In this document: positions 45,835 through 56,300 of the stretch, piece after piece
Layout: every line of letters begins with the position of its first letter
Position numbering within the stretch: the stretch's first letter is position 1
Assembly: GCF_007752935.1 (NCBI RefSeq)
Contig: NZ_CP036319.1
Span: 434,001 to 498,000, forward strand
DNA: 64,000 nucleotides
Source: Crateriforma conspicua
Lineage (GTDB): Bacteria; Planctomycetota; Planctomycetia; Pirellulales; Pirellulaceae
Direction: 5' to 3'
Translations under genes and position numbers: made by a program
Notes under the pieces: model-generated
What the model was told of the DNA's origin: nothing
Databases searched by the model: none
Seen by the model: the letters and a program-made list of their open reading frames with translations, nothing else

Positions 45835-47145
45835 TCACCCGACGTTGAAATCCAACCCCGCCATGGTTCCCGTGCTGGTGGCAAATTGATCCGCCGGAAC
45901 ACCCATCTGCTGCAAAATGGACACAAACAGATTCGGTAGCGGATAGTTATTCTTGCGGTCAAAGCCCAGATGGGCGCCGTGTCGGAATTTGCCGCCGCCC
46001 AACAGCACGGGCATGTTGCGGTTGTCGTGATTCGACGCGTTGCCCAGATTGCTGGTCATCAGCAACGTGGTTTGATCCAGCAGGCTGGTCCCGGAATCTT
46101 CGCTGGCCGCCAAGTCACGCATGAACTGACCCCAGTGCCGGACGATGGCTGTTTCCACTCGTTGCAGCTGAGCCAGTTTTTCTTCATCTCGGCCGTGGTG
46201 CGACAGGCTGTGATAACCCTGGTCAACGCCGTCGATCGGCACCACGCCGCCACCGGCCGGCAAGTGAAGTGAAATGACCCGCGTGGAATCGGTTTCCAAT
46301 GCCAGTTTGATCATGCCGCACATGACATCAAAACGCTGGATCAAATCGTTCGGGTCGGCCACGTCCACTGGTCGCGGCACGTCCACCGACGGTTTGGGTT
46401 GCAGCGCCCATTGTTGGTTGGTCTGCATCTGTTTTTCGAGTTCACGGACGCTGGTGAAATAGGCGTCCAAGCGGTCGCGGTCGGCGACACCCAATTCACG
46501 TTGCAACGATTTGGCGTCATCGCCGACCAAGTCCATGATGCTGCGGCTTTGCAGCACCTTTTGGGCTTGGCGTTTTCGCTGAGCATCGGATTCATCGACA
46601 AACAGTTTCTCATACAAACGCGACGGCGACGTTTCCGGCGGGATCATCGCACCGTGACGGGTGTAACAGGGGCTGCCCGTCCCGGACGTCGCCAGAACCA
46701 GACTTTCGTATCGGGTTCGTCCGCTGAACTGTTGGGCAACGTGTTGGTCCAGGGAGATCGTGTTGCGGACTTGGCCGGTCGTCCCCATCGGCCTCGCCGT
46801 CAAGATGCTGGCTTCGGCGCGGTGGCCTCCGCTGACACCCGGGTGCGATGTCCCCGAGATGATCGTGAATCGATCACGCAAGTCGTCCAGCGATTTCAAG
46901 TACGGCGATGCCGCGTAGTCGCGACCGGTTTGCGTCGGATTCAAATTGCCGTCGACCAAACCCAAGCCAAGCGTTGTGGTGACCATCCGGCGTGGGGCCC
47001 CGCTTTCCAGATCATCAGCGAAGGATCCCGCCATGGCCGACAGCCACGGCAGACTCATCGCCACGCCGCTTCCACGCAACACCGTACGGCGATGTAGCAG
47101 CGAACGGATTCGCGACGAAACGATTTTTGCAGGGTTCAAATTCAT
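45835..47145 (-). CDS. Tat-exported DUF1552 protein
   Basis: 436 residues. Begins with a twin-arginine-like signal (RRTVLRGSGVAMSLPWLSAMAG, here kept short) followed by the DUF1552 body: HPGVSGGH, YESLVLATSGTG, and SLHLPAGGGVVPIDGVDQGYHSLSHHG. DUF1552 proteins occur next to DUF1592/DUF1588 proteins in planctomycetes and are of unknown function, possibly exported sulfatase-fold or alkaline-phosphatase-like enzymes. Here the partner gene precedes it at 47216, 70 bases away. Confidence 0.88.
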   Translation of the reverse strand: MNLNPAKIVSSRIRSLLHRRTVLRGSGVAMSLPWLSAMAGSFADDLESGAPRRMVTTTLGLGLVDGNLNPTQTGRDYAASPYLKSLDDLRDRFTIISGTSHPGVSGGHRAEASILTARPMGTTGQVRNTISLDQHVAQQFSGRTRYESLVLATSGTGSPCYTRHGAMIPPETSPSRLYEKLFVDESDAQRKRQAQKVLQSRSIMDLVGDDAKSLQRELGVADRDRLDAYFTSVRELEKQMQTNQQWALQPKPSVDVPRPVDVADPNDLIQRFDVMCGMIKLALETDSTRVISLHLPAGGGVVPIDGVDQGYHSLSHHGRDEEKLAQLQRVETAIVRHWGQFMRDLAASEDSGTSLLDQTTLLMTSNLGNASNHDNRNMPVLLGGGKFRHGAHLGFDRKNNYPLPNLFVSILQQMGVPADQFATSTGTMAGLDFNVG

Positions 47146-47215
47146 GGCGGTGGTGCCTGTCGGGCGGTCTGTTTTCGGCGGGCGAACAGTTTTCAGCGGG
47201 CGATGTGCGTTCGGT

Positions 47216-49645
47216 CTACTTTTCCAGGAACAACGGGCTGGTGATGACAGCCATCAGCAGATCATTGATCGCGTATTGCGAGTCCGCGGTCCGTTGGACG
47301 ATGGATTCGACCCTGGCGCGATCGGCGAATCGGACTCGCTGGCCGGTGCCATAGGTGATCCAGTGATCCGCCAAGTTTTCGGCCAGTCGATGATCTTCGT
47401 GGCTGACCAGATGACGGAATTCGGTGAAGTCATCGAACTCGTCTCCGCCGGGCAGCGTCCCGCTGGGGTCCACCGCCGGGCCTTTGTTGCGGCTGTTGCC
47501 GCGTTCATAACGGGTCCGGAATTGGCCCGATGCGTCGAAGGATTCCAGCGCGAAACCGGCCGCGTCAATCTTGCGGTGGCATCCGGCACAGTTCGGGTCT
47601 TCTTCGTGACGGATCAACATTTCCCGGATTGATGTGGAACCTCGCGTGTCCGGTTCGATCGCCGGGACGTTCGACGGTGGCGGTGGAATTGGGGTTCCCA
47701 AGATGCGATCGCACAGCCAGACGCCGCGAAGCACGGGCGACGTATCGGTGCCGTTGGCCGTGACCTTCAAGACGCTGCCGTGGGCCATCAGTCCGCCACG
47801 AACCGAGTCGTCGGGAAGGTGGACCAATCGCAACTGGTCTCCTGCGACGTCGTCGATCCCGTAATACCGTGCCAAACGGCTGTTCAAAAACGTGAAGTCA
47901 GCGGCGACAATCTGTTGCACCGGAGCGTTGTCTTTCAAAAGCTGATTCAGAAACGCTCGCGTTTCGGCAAGCATCGCGTCTTGCACGATCGGATCGAATT
48001 CGCTGAAACGACGTCGGTCCGGTTCGGTGTCGGTGATCTGGTCCAGTTCCAGCCACTGATCGGCGAAGTCCGACATGAACGACCTGCCGCGGGGTGTATC
48101 AAGTAATCGGTGGGCTTGTCGTATCAATGTCTGGGGATTGTGCAGCTGGCCGCGTCGCGCTGCTTCCAGCAATTCCTGATCGGGCATGCTTTGACACAGG
48201 AAATAGCTCAGACGCGATGCGATCGCGAAATCGTCCAAACGGCCGACCGGTTCGCTGAAGTACAAGAATCGTGGCGAACAAAGGACGGCCCGATACGTCG
48301 CACGCAACGCATCGACCGCCGGTACGCCTTCGTCCAATTGTTGGGACAGCATTTGCTGGAAACCGACCAGCCGATCCGGTTCGATGTCGCGACGGAAAGC
48401 CAGTTGTGCGAACCGGACCAGTTGATCGGAAAGTTGTTGTCGGGTGGCCGATGGATCGACTTGGAACGAAACGACGCCGTCACGTCCATGCTTTGCGATT
48501 GCGAGGTCTCCGAACAAAACGGCGGCGGTATCCGCGGCCGATCCTGCGGGTTGGACTTCACGCATCGAAAGTTCGCTGAGAGCCAAACCGGGAACGTTCT
48601 GTGGTTCCCCTTCCCCGGTGCCGACTTGGCCACCGGCGAACCGAGCCCTTTTCAAGGTCGAATCGTTGGGCCGGATCTCCAGCTTTTCCCCCTTGGGGAT
48701 CCAGGCCCGGTATTCCAGCGTGCGTGGTTCGCTTTCCGCTTCGAACGATCCGATCCACGTCATCAAGGGTGAATTGGAAACGCACTCGCCACGGCGAACG
48801 GTGCACCAAACGCCGCCTTCGCTGGGCGGTTTGACCGCCGATGCGGTGAATCGGATGTCGTACCAACCGCTGCGTGGGACGCGGGTGGCTTCCATACGAC
48901 CGTAAAACGGCATGTTGCAGGACCAGACCACGGCCCGGCCTTGGCGCATTTCAGGTTCGCGACATCGCCGACGCGGGTTTTTCCGGGCGATGCCCGCCGC
49001 GTCCCATTGTCGTTCCAGCAGCGGTTCGGTTCGCGAGACCTTTTGAAACGCCGCATCCAACGCGACGTCGACAACATCCAAATGAGTCTGCAATTGATAC
49101 GGTGACATCGGCTGGGCGTCGGCGATGCCCACGTAACCGTGAAGCCGAGGTTCGCCCGACATCAGCGGAGCCAACGGGGTGCGGATCACCAGCAGATCCT
49201 GCAGCGTTTTTTCCAGCTGGCGGTTGGTCAGACGCCGGCCTCGCACACGACCGAGCGAATCATCTTGCCGAGTTTGATGGTCCGCCAACCAGCGCGACGC
49301 CTGCTTTAAGAATCGTTTTGCGTCATCGGGATCCGCGGCACCATAATCTTCCGGTGGCATCTCGCCGTCGCGGACTCGGTCGACGACGCGCACCCAACGT
49401 GCGAACGCTTCCTGGTCGTCCAAGTCGGCCGATAAGGTTTCCAGGTCCAGGCCGGCTTCGGCGTCTGGCCCCTGGTGGCAATCCAGGCAGTAGTCTTGCT
49501 GAAATACCGAGATCGAATCCGGCGGCTCCACGCCGATCGCCCGATCGGAAACGAGTGTCAACGTCAGGAAGGTGACGGGAACCATCAACCATCCGCACAA
49601 GCGTGAAACGCGTCGGCGCGTGACGCGGACGAAGGGTTGGCGCAT
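47216..49645 (-). CDS. DUF1592-type cytochrome-like exported protein
   Basis: 809 residues. Start chosen at MRQPFVRVTRRR, giving a signal/anchor helix (about 17-35). N-terminal haem-type motif CLDCHQG (about residue 55), then DUF1587, DUF1595, DUF1592 and DUF1588/DUF1585 domains, ending with ITYGTGQRVRF and VITSPLFLEK. A second haem motif CAGCHRKID lies near residue 683. These multi-domain proteins are typical of planctomycetes and are probably periplasmic c-type cytochrome-like oxidoreductases (inference). Probably an operon with the DUF1552 gene. Confidence 0.9.
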   Translation of the reverse strand: MRQPFVRVTRRRVSRLCGWLMVPVTFLTLTLVSDRAIGVEPPDSISVFQQDYCLDCHQGPDAEAGLDLETLSADLDDQEAFARWVRVVDRVRDGEMPPEDYGAADPDDAKRFLKQASRWLADHQTRQDDSLGRVRGRRLTNRQLEKTLQDLLVIRTPLAPLMSGEPRLHGYVGIADAQPMSPYQLQTHLDVVDVALDAAFQKVSRTEPLLERQWDAAGIARKNPRRRCREPEMRQGRAVVWSCNMPFYGRMEATRVPRSGWYDIRFTASAVKPPSEGGVWCTVRRGECVSNSPLMTWIGSFEAESEPRTLEYRAWIPKGEKLEIRPNDSTLKRARFAGGQVGTGEGEPQNVPGLALSELSMREVQPAGSAADTAAVLFGDLAIAKHGRDGVVSFQVDPSATRQQLSDQLVRFAQLAFRRDIEPDRLVGFQQMLSQQLDEGVPAVDALRATYRAVLCSPRFLYFSEPVGRLDDFAIASRLSYFLCQSMPDQELLEAARRGQLHNPQTLIRQAHRLLDTPRGRSFMSDFADQWLELDQITDTEPDRRRFSEFDPIVQDAMLAETRAFLNQLLKDNAPVQQIVAADFTFLNSRLARYYGIDDVAGDQLRLVHLPDDSVRGGLMAHGSVLKVTANGTDTSPVLRGVWLCDRILGTPIPPPPSNVPAIEPDTRGSTSIREMLIRHEEDPNCAGCHRKIDAAGFALESFDASGQFRTRYERGNSRNKGPAVDPSGTLPGGDEFDDFTEFRHLVSHEDHRLAENLADHWITYGTGQRVRFADRARVESIVQRTADSQYAINDLLMAVITSPLFLEK

Positions 49646-49835
49646 GGGAGGACCCGATGCAGAGGGTGGGAAGGATCGCAAGGCGGGAATCTTTGCAAAG
49701 GCGGGGCGGGCCGCGTCATCCGCGGGCCCGTGTGCTCCATTGTGTCCAAAGATCAATCCCGACACAAGTTTCGTTGCGTGGTGGTCTGTTCACCACTGCC
49801 GCGTTCGTCCACCAAGCGCATCGGTGGTCGACGCA

Positions 49836-50948
49836 TCAATAGCCGGCCGGCTGCTGTGGCGGCGGTTGCTGTCGCGGGAAGCCTGGATCGGACACGAACC
49901 GAGGATCGGCGACGTATTGACTGCTCATCATCAAAAACGCGACCGCGGTCAGCAGCATCGATGCAGGAGTGGTGACAAGCAGACCCACGTAGCACATCAG
50001 TGTTCCGACCAGGGAAAGCCCGATCGAAACCACGACGATCAACAGCGACGTCAACTTGTTGTGCATGGCGATGCGGAACGAATCACCAATTGCGCCCATC
50101 GCCGTCGATTTGCCACAGCAGATCGAATACAGCCACGGCCACATGAAGAACTGAAAGACGAATTGGGCCACCAATTGAAAGACGACGCCGACGATTCCGC
50201 CCAGCGTCGCAGCGGCATCCGGTCCCGCGGCGGCCCCCAAAAGACCGACGAAAATCCCGAAGAACATGACCGTGCCCAACACGATCGCACCGATCAGCAA
50301 CGAGCTAAGGATCACCCGCATGACCAACGACATCGGGGGCATCATCTCCGACAGCGGGTTCGGGTGGTCTTGGGCGATCGCTATGATCGCGCGGCCCCAG
50401 CCGGTCCAGATGTATCCGGACAACAGCATCATCGCGGGAATGAAGATCAAAGCGCCCAGCACGATCGCCAAAACGCTCATCCCGTCCGCTCCGGCCGCAC
50501 CGAAGAACATCCCCACGCCGCCGAACAACAGAAAGAACAACGCGACCATCGCGATCCCGACGCCCATCACCACCAATGTCGTCAACAACAGATTGACCCA
50601 TCGCTGTTGGAAAATGGCCCAGCTGGTTTGAAAAATCTGCTCGAAAGAGACGTCCACGACTTGGTAGGGGCCGATCGTCACCGCGGGACTGGTCGATGCC
50701 GACGGTTGATAGGGATTGACCGGCGATGGTCCGGCACCGGGGCTCGAACCGAAGCTGCCGCTGGGGGCGGATCCAGGGGAAACCGGCGCGGTCCCGGCTG
50801 CCCACGGATCGGGCTGGACGTCCGCCGCGTTCCCGGTCACCTGGAACGTGGCCTCGCACGCCGGACAGCGAGCGGTTTTTCCCACCGCTTCGGCGGGCAA
50901 TTGCAGCTGACGGCCGCATCCCGGGCACAACTGTTGGATCGTGGTCAT
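49836..50948 (-). CDS. Zinc-ribbon membrane protein
   Basis: 370 residues. An N-terminal zinc ribbon with CPGC and CPAC pairs (about 8-11 and 28-31), a Pro/Ser/Gly-rich linker, then five or more hydrophobic segments (about 110-320) ending in a QQPPPQQPAGY tail. No enzymatic domain recognised. Zinc ribbon plus membrane domains of this type are common in planctomycetes, function unknown. Confidence 0.7.
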   Translation of the reverse strand: MTTIQQLCPGCGRQLQLPAEAVGKTARCPACEATFQVTGNAADVQPDPWAAGTAPVSPGSAPSGSFGSSPGAGPSPVNPYQPSASTSPAVTIGPYQVVDVSFEQIFQTSWAIFQQRWVNLLLTTLVVMGVGIAMVALFFLLFGGVGMFFGAAGADGMSVLAIVLGALIFIPAMMLLSGYIWTGWGRAIIAIAQDHPNPLSEMMPPMSLVMRVILSSLLIGAIVLGTVMFFGIFVGLLGAAAGPDAAATLGGIVGVVFQLVAQFVFQFFMWPWLYSICCGKSTAMGAIGDSFRIAMHNKLTSLLIVVVSIGLSLVGTLMCYVGLLVTTPASMLLTAVAFLMMSSQYVADPRFVSDPGFPRQQPPPQQPAGY

Positions 50949-51156
50949 GGTTTATCCGTCGTGGAAAGGTCTTGATCCGGCGGGCAATTTATACTCCCCT
51001 GCCCGAACCGATGGCCACCGCGGCGCTGTGTTTCGCGGCGCCGTCGGCCGTTTCGTGCGGTGTTCGGGTTGGGAATGTGGCTGTCTGGGTAAGCAGGCTG
51101 TTTAGGGATTCGGGCCGGCGACTCGTATCTTGTTCTTCTTTGTCGGGTTTTGTTCG

Positions 51157-53217
51157 TTGTCGGATGAATTGACCGTCGAATCTGTTTTGGGCAAGGGCGG
51201 CAGCATCAGCCGTCGCTTGAAGCAATACGAGCCGCGACAGCCCCAATTGACGATGGCCGCCGCGGTCGCCGACGCGTTGGAAAGCCAGCAGCATTTGATC
51301 GCCGAAGCCGGAACGGGCACGGGCAAGAGTTTCGCTTACCTGGTGCCCGCGATTCTGCACGCAACGTCCGACCAACAAGTCGTCAAGAAACCAACCGGGG
51401 CTGACACGTCGGACGCGGAGGATGATCCGCCACGCAAACGCCGGGTCGTGATTTCCACCGACACGATCAGCTTGCAAGAACAGCTGATCGCCAAGGACGT
51501 GCCGCTGCTGAACAGTGTCATCCCTCGCGAGTTCAGCGCCGTTTTGGTCAAGGGGCGTCGCAATTATCTGTCGATGCGACGGATGGAACGCGCGATCGCC
51601 AAATCGGTGTCCCTGTTTGAAACCGATCGGCAATACGACCAGCTTCGCCGGATCAAAGCCTGGTCCAAAGAAACCGGCGACGGTTCGCTTTCGTCGTTGC
51701 CACAGAAACCCGATGCGGTGGTCTGGGACGAAGTCGCCAGCGACACGGGCAACTGTTTGCGGCGATCCTGTCCGCACTTTGCCGACTGTTTCTACTTCCG
51801 CGCTCGTCGACGTGCGGAGAACGCTCAACTGTTGATCGTCAATCACGCGATGCTGTTCAGCGATCTGGCACTGCGCCAACAAGGCGTGGCGATCTTGCCC
51901 GATTACGACGCGCTGATCTTGGACGAATGTCACACGATCGAGTCGGTGGCCGGCGATCACTTGGGGCTGCGTCTGACCAGCGGACAGTTCGATTATCTGT
52001 TCAACCGCCTGTACAACGACCAAACGAACAAAGGCTTGCTGGTCGAAAAGGGCTTGCGCGGCCTGCAACAAGTCGTTAATCAGTGTCGTTTTGCGTCCAG
52101 CAATTTGTTCGCCGACGTGTTGGATTGGTGGGAAAGGGATGGACCCAAAAATGGACGCGTCACCCGTCCGGGGATCGTTGCCAATGAATTGAGCGAGGTC
52201 ATGGAACGGCTGGCCAAAGGATTGCGTCAGCAAGCCGACGGACAAGACAATGCATCGGAGCGACAGGATCTGGAATCCGCGTTCCAACGCACGATCGCAT
52301 TGGCGGGAGGTTTACGGCAATGGATCAACCAAGATCTGGACGATTCGGTGTACTGGGTCGAACGATCGGGCAGCCGGCGTGGGCTGGACCGCGTGACCTT
52401 GGCGGCTTCGCCGGTGAACGTGGGCGAAGTGTTGCGGACGGAGCTGTTTCAAAACGAAATGATCGACAGCGTGGTGATGACCAGCGCCACGATCGCCAGC
52501 GGTGACGATGACAAGTTCGCCTTCTTTCGTTCACGCATCGGCTTGACCGGCGGCGCGTCGGTGCGCGTCGGCAGCCCGTTCGATTATCGCCGGCAGGCGA
52601 AGTTGGTGATCGTCGATGACATGCCCGATCCGTCCGCCGATCGCCAAGCGTTTGAAAAAGCGTTGCCCGAACAGCTGAAACGGTTCATCGGGCACACCGA
52701 TGGACATGCGTTCGTGCTGTTCACCAGTTACGACCTGCTGCGGCGCTGTGCCGATGCGATTCGGTCGTGGTTGGTGCAGCGTGATTTGCAGCTGTACAGC
52801 CAAGCCGGCACCCAAACGCGGTCCCAGATATTGGACGCCTTTCGGGCCAATCCTCGCGGCGTGTTGTTTGGCACCGACAGCTTTTGGCAGGGTGTCGATG
52901 TGCCCGGCGACGCCCTGCAAAACGTGATCATCACCAAACTGCCGTTCGCCGTGCCCGATCACCCGTTGCTGGAAGCCCGTTTGGACGCGATCCGCGCCGG
53001 CGGTGGCAATCCGTTTGTCGATTATCAGGTGCCCGCCGCGGTGCTGAAGTTCCGTCAGGGGTTCGGCCGTCTGATCCGGTCCAAGCAGGACACGGGGATG
53101 GTCGTGATGCTGGATCCGCGAATCTTGAGCAAGCCGTACGGACGGACGTTCATCCAGTCGCTGCCCGATTTGCCGGTCCAGCGCGTGCGTCGACGACGCA
53201 GCAAGGGAACCGCCTGA
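51157..53217 (+). CDS. DinG-family ATP-dependent DNA helicase
   Basis: Superfamily 2 helicase, about 686 residues. Q-type motif EPRQPQLTMA, Walker A AEAGTGTGKSF, DEAH-type DECHTIESV, and C-terminal motifs TDSFWQGVDVPGD and QGFGRLIRSKQD. Iron-sulfur ligands: CLRRSCPHFADC gives three cysteines, but the first ligand of other family members, in NYLC, is Ser here (NYLSMRR). TTG at 51157 (MSDELTVESV) is chosen; TTG at 51130 gives an unlikely Phe-rich N-terminus. Upstream neighbour is divergent; the AsmA-like gene follows on the same strand. Confidence 0.85.
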   Translation: MSDELTVESVLGKGGSISRRLKQYEPRQPQLTMAAAVADALESQQHLIAEAGTGTGKSFAYLVPAILHATSDQQVVKKPTGADTSDAEDDPPRKRRVVISTDTISLQEQLIAKDVPLLNSVIPREFSAVLVKGRRNYLSMRRMERAIAKSVSLFETDRQYDQLRRIKAWSKETGDGSLSSLPQKPDAVVWDEVASDTGNCLRRSCPHFADCFYFRARRRAENAQLLIVNHAMLFSDLALRQQGVAILPDYDALILDECHTIESVAGDHLGLRLTSGQFDYLFNRLYNDQTNKGLLVEKGLRGLQQVVNQCRFASSNLFADVLDWWERDGPKNGRVTRPGIVANELSEVMERLAKGLRQQADGQDNASERQDLESAFQRTIALAGGLRQWINQDLDDSVYWVERSGSRRGLDRVTLAASPVNVGEVLRTELFQNEMIDSVVMTSATIASGDDDKFAFFRSRIGLTGGASVRVGSPFDYRRQAKLVIVDDMPDPSADRQAFEKALPEQLKRFIGHTDGHAFVLFTSYDLLRRCADAIRSWLVQRDLQLYSQAGTQTRSQILDAFRANPRGVLFGTDSFWQGVDVPGDALQNVIITKLPFAVPDHPLLEARLDAIRAGGGNPFVDYQVPAAVLKFRQGFGRLIRSKQDTGMVVMLDPRILSKPYGRTFIQSLPDLPVQRVRRRRSKGTA

Positions 53218-53336
53218 GCCGCCGGCCAGAGCCGGCCAGATCAACGCAAAAAGACATCTTGGGTCGATCGGCCGACAATCGGTAAGGTTGGCGCTGATTC
53301 TGTCGTTGTCGTCCGTCGAAGAAGCTTGTCGCAAGG

Positions 53337-56300
53337 ATGCGTGTTGTGCTGAAATCCCACCGATTGTTGGATCAGCTGGACCGGTCCCAGCGTCAGAAGA
53401 CGAATCGTCGTCGCGAAGACCGGATGCGACGGCGTAACCTGATTCTGCTGGTCACGGCCGCTTTTTTGGTGCTGGTCGTTTTGTCGCTGCCCAGTCTGGT
53501 CAGCCACACCGGTTTTGCGCGATCGTTCTTGCAAGAAATCGGTGACGACTATGACCTGGACCTGGATGCCGAAGGCGTCCGTGTCGGCTGGCTGACACCG
53601 CTGCAGTTGACACGGGTCACCATCGATGGACGAAACGCCGAAAGCCGGATCCGCGTCGACCGTGTGGACACATCGTTGACGGCTTGGGATCTGGTGTCGT
53701 CGTCGATGGACCAACTGGGCGCGATCGATGTCCGCGGGCTGCGTGTGGATTGTCTGTGGAACGGCGGGCGTTGCGGGTTGGAAGACGATCTGCATGCCTT
53801 GATGCAATCCGATTCAGAGTCATCAGCCACGGTATCGGCGGTGGTCCGGTTGCAAGAAGTCGGCGTGAATGTGCATGACGTCCGCACGGATCAGACGTGG
53901 TCGTTGAATCAGTCCAATGCGGAAATCACCATCCAACCGGATGCAATCCAAGCCAATGCATCGGGAGTCCTGCGAGAGCCCGGTGGCAGCGAAGGATCGG
54001 TTCAAGCCGATGTCCAGTGGACGCCGAATTCCGAAACCGTCGCCCAGGCCGATGGACGTGAGACATGGAAAGCCGCCGTCGATCTGGAATCGCTGCCGCT
54101 GTCGATCATGGCGTTGATCGGACCCCGTTTGATCGATGACCCGTCGTTGTTACCGGAAGAAATCGGCGGCGAATTGACGGGCCAAATCACATCGACCGGT
54201 TTTGACGATGGCGTGATGGACGTTTCACTGCGCGGCGTCAAGGTTCGGAATTTCGTCGCGGCGATGGCAAGCCCATCACCCGATGGCCGGCCGACAACCC
54301 GGCGCTGGGGCAACGAATTGGCAACACTGTCGGGTGATCTGGTTTGTTTGACGGATTCCGTGGTCGGCCGCGATTTGACCGTGGTCACCGACTTTGCACG
54401 CGTTGATTTTGACGGTGCGATTTCCAATTCAACATCTTTCGTGGATCCCAATGATCACTTGTTGGCTTGGTTCCGCAGCATCGCCGGTCGCGCGTCGGCC
54501 GAAATCGATCTAGCACGCTTGGATGCGGCGATGCCCGGCGTCTTGCCAATGCGGGATGGCGTATCGATCGTTGATGGGCGGATCGTGGCGACCGCGGAAT
54601 CATTGGTCAACGATGCCTCCGGTGGTTCACGCAGTCGCGTCACACTTCGCAGCGAAGCCATCCGCGCCCGCACCAACGGCGGCAACGTCGATGTCGCTCC
54701 GGTGCAAATGGTTGCAACGGTCGCCGAAGATCGCGGAACGCTTCGTGCCGACGAATTTCGATTGCAAAGTACCTTTGCCCGGGCCACCGGTGGGGGCGAC
54801 CTGCGTCGCGGGCAAGCCGACGTGCAGGTCGATTTCGGCAAGCTGGCGGAGACTCTGCAGCCGCTGTTTGATCTGTCCGAATCACCGCTGCGTGGCACGA
54901 TCGAAGGCCAAATCGATTGGAACGTGGATCGACAAGACCGCTGGCGACTGCGAGGCAACGGGCGGGGAAGCCAGTTGGCGCTGACGCTGCCCGACGGCGG
55001 ACGTCTGCGACGCGATGCGGTCGACGCATCGGTCGAAGCGACCGGGGTGTGGGACGGCCAAACGCTTAGCGAATTGGATACCGCGATCGTCCAATTGCGC
55101 AGCGACGGCGTTCACCTGTCGGCCGAATTGCAACAACCGACGCGGATCGACGGCGGGGCGGCAACCAAACTACCGTTGCGGCTGACGGGCAACGGACCGC
55201 TGGGCACGTTGCATTCGATGATCGCCAATTGGACGCCGTCGACCATTGCCAGCGTCGACGGTTCGTTCCAAATCGCCGCCGAATTGCAGGCGTCCGCCGG
55301 CGGCGCGACGCTGCGAACACTTTCGGGTGACTTGCGAGCGGTCCGCGTGGTCACGCCCCAGCGCGAATACCAACAGAACCATTTGGACATTCACTTTGCC
55401 GGGGACGTGTCATCGTCGGCCGATGACTTGCGGGTCGACGAACTGACCCTCAAAGGCGACACCGTCTCGGCCGCCCTGGCCGGTCGCTGGTCCGAACAAG
55501 CCAAACAAATGGAAATGCACTGGCGGGCCGATTTGCGTCAGCTGCAGGGCAGCGTTCGCCCACGCATCGCCGCGTCGGCCGAGATCCGCCAAGCCAGTTT
55601 CCAAGGCAACGCACCCGCCGCGTCGGCCGATACCGACGGCTGGTTGGTCGACGGGTATTGCGAAGGCCGGGTCAAACTGGCGGGCCTTGCCGATGGCCGA
55701 TACCGCATCGATACCACCGCCACGGGATCGAACATCGCCGTGATCCAGCCGCCGCAATCGGCCGGCCAAACGCCACGGACCGTCTGGTTCGAACCCGATT
55801 TGAAACTGGATGGTCGCTTGATGTTGGATTCAGCGACCGGCGTGGTCCAGGCGGATCACACCAAGCTGACCAGCGGTTGGTTCACGACGGAACTTTCCGG
55901 CCCGGCGTCCTGGCAACCGGGGAACTATGACGTGCGTCTGAAGGGACCGACATCGCTGAAGATGGACGAAGTCGCACGTTTGCTGACAACGCTGACCGGG
56001 ACGCCCATCGCGGCCGCCGGTCAGTACCAAACGCCGGTCGCCATCCGCGTGGGAATGTCCAAAGCGGGCGACGTTGCGTTTGACATCTCCGGCGACCTTG
56101 GCTGGGAAAGTGCCGCGGTCGGCGGTATCGATCTCGGTCCCGCCCAGATCCCCTTTCACATGACCGAGACGACGGTCACAATCGATCGGTCGTCGGTGCC
56201 GGTGGGCGATGGGGCCGTGATTCTGGATGGAGCGGTCGACTATCGTCCGGGGCCGATCCGGATGCGGCTGACCCCCGGCCAGATCGCTCGTCAGATCCGG

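Noticed and set aside
45650-45838. Minus-strand 62-codon frame overlapping the DUF1552 stop with GTGA
   Set aside because: The overlap looks like translational coupling, but there is no recognisable domain, and a similar-sized frame exists on the other strand; not enough support for a gene.
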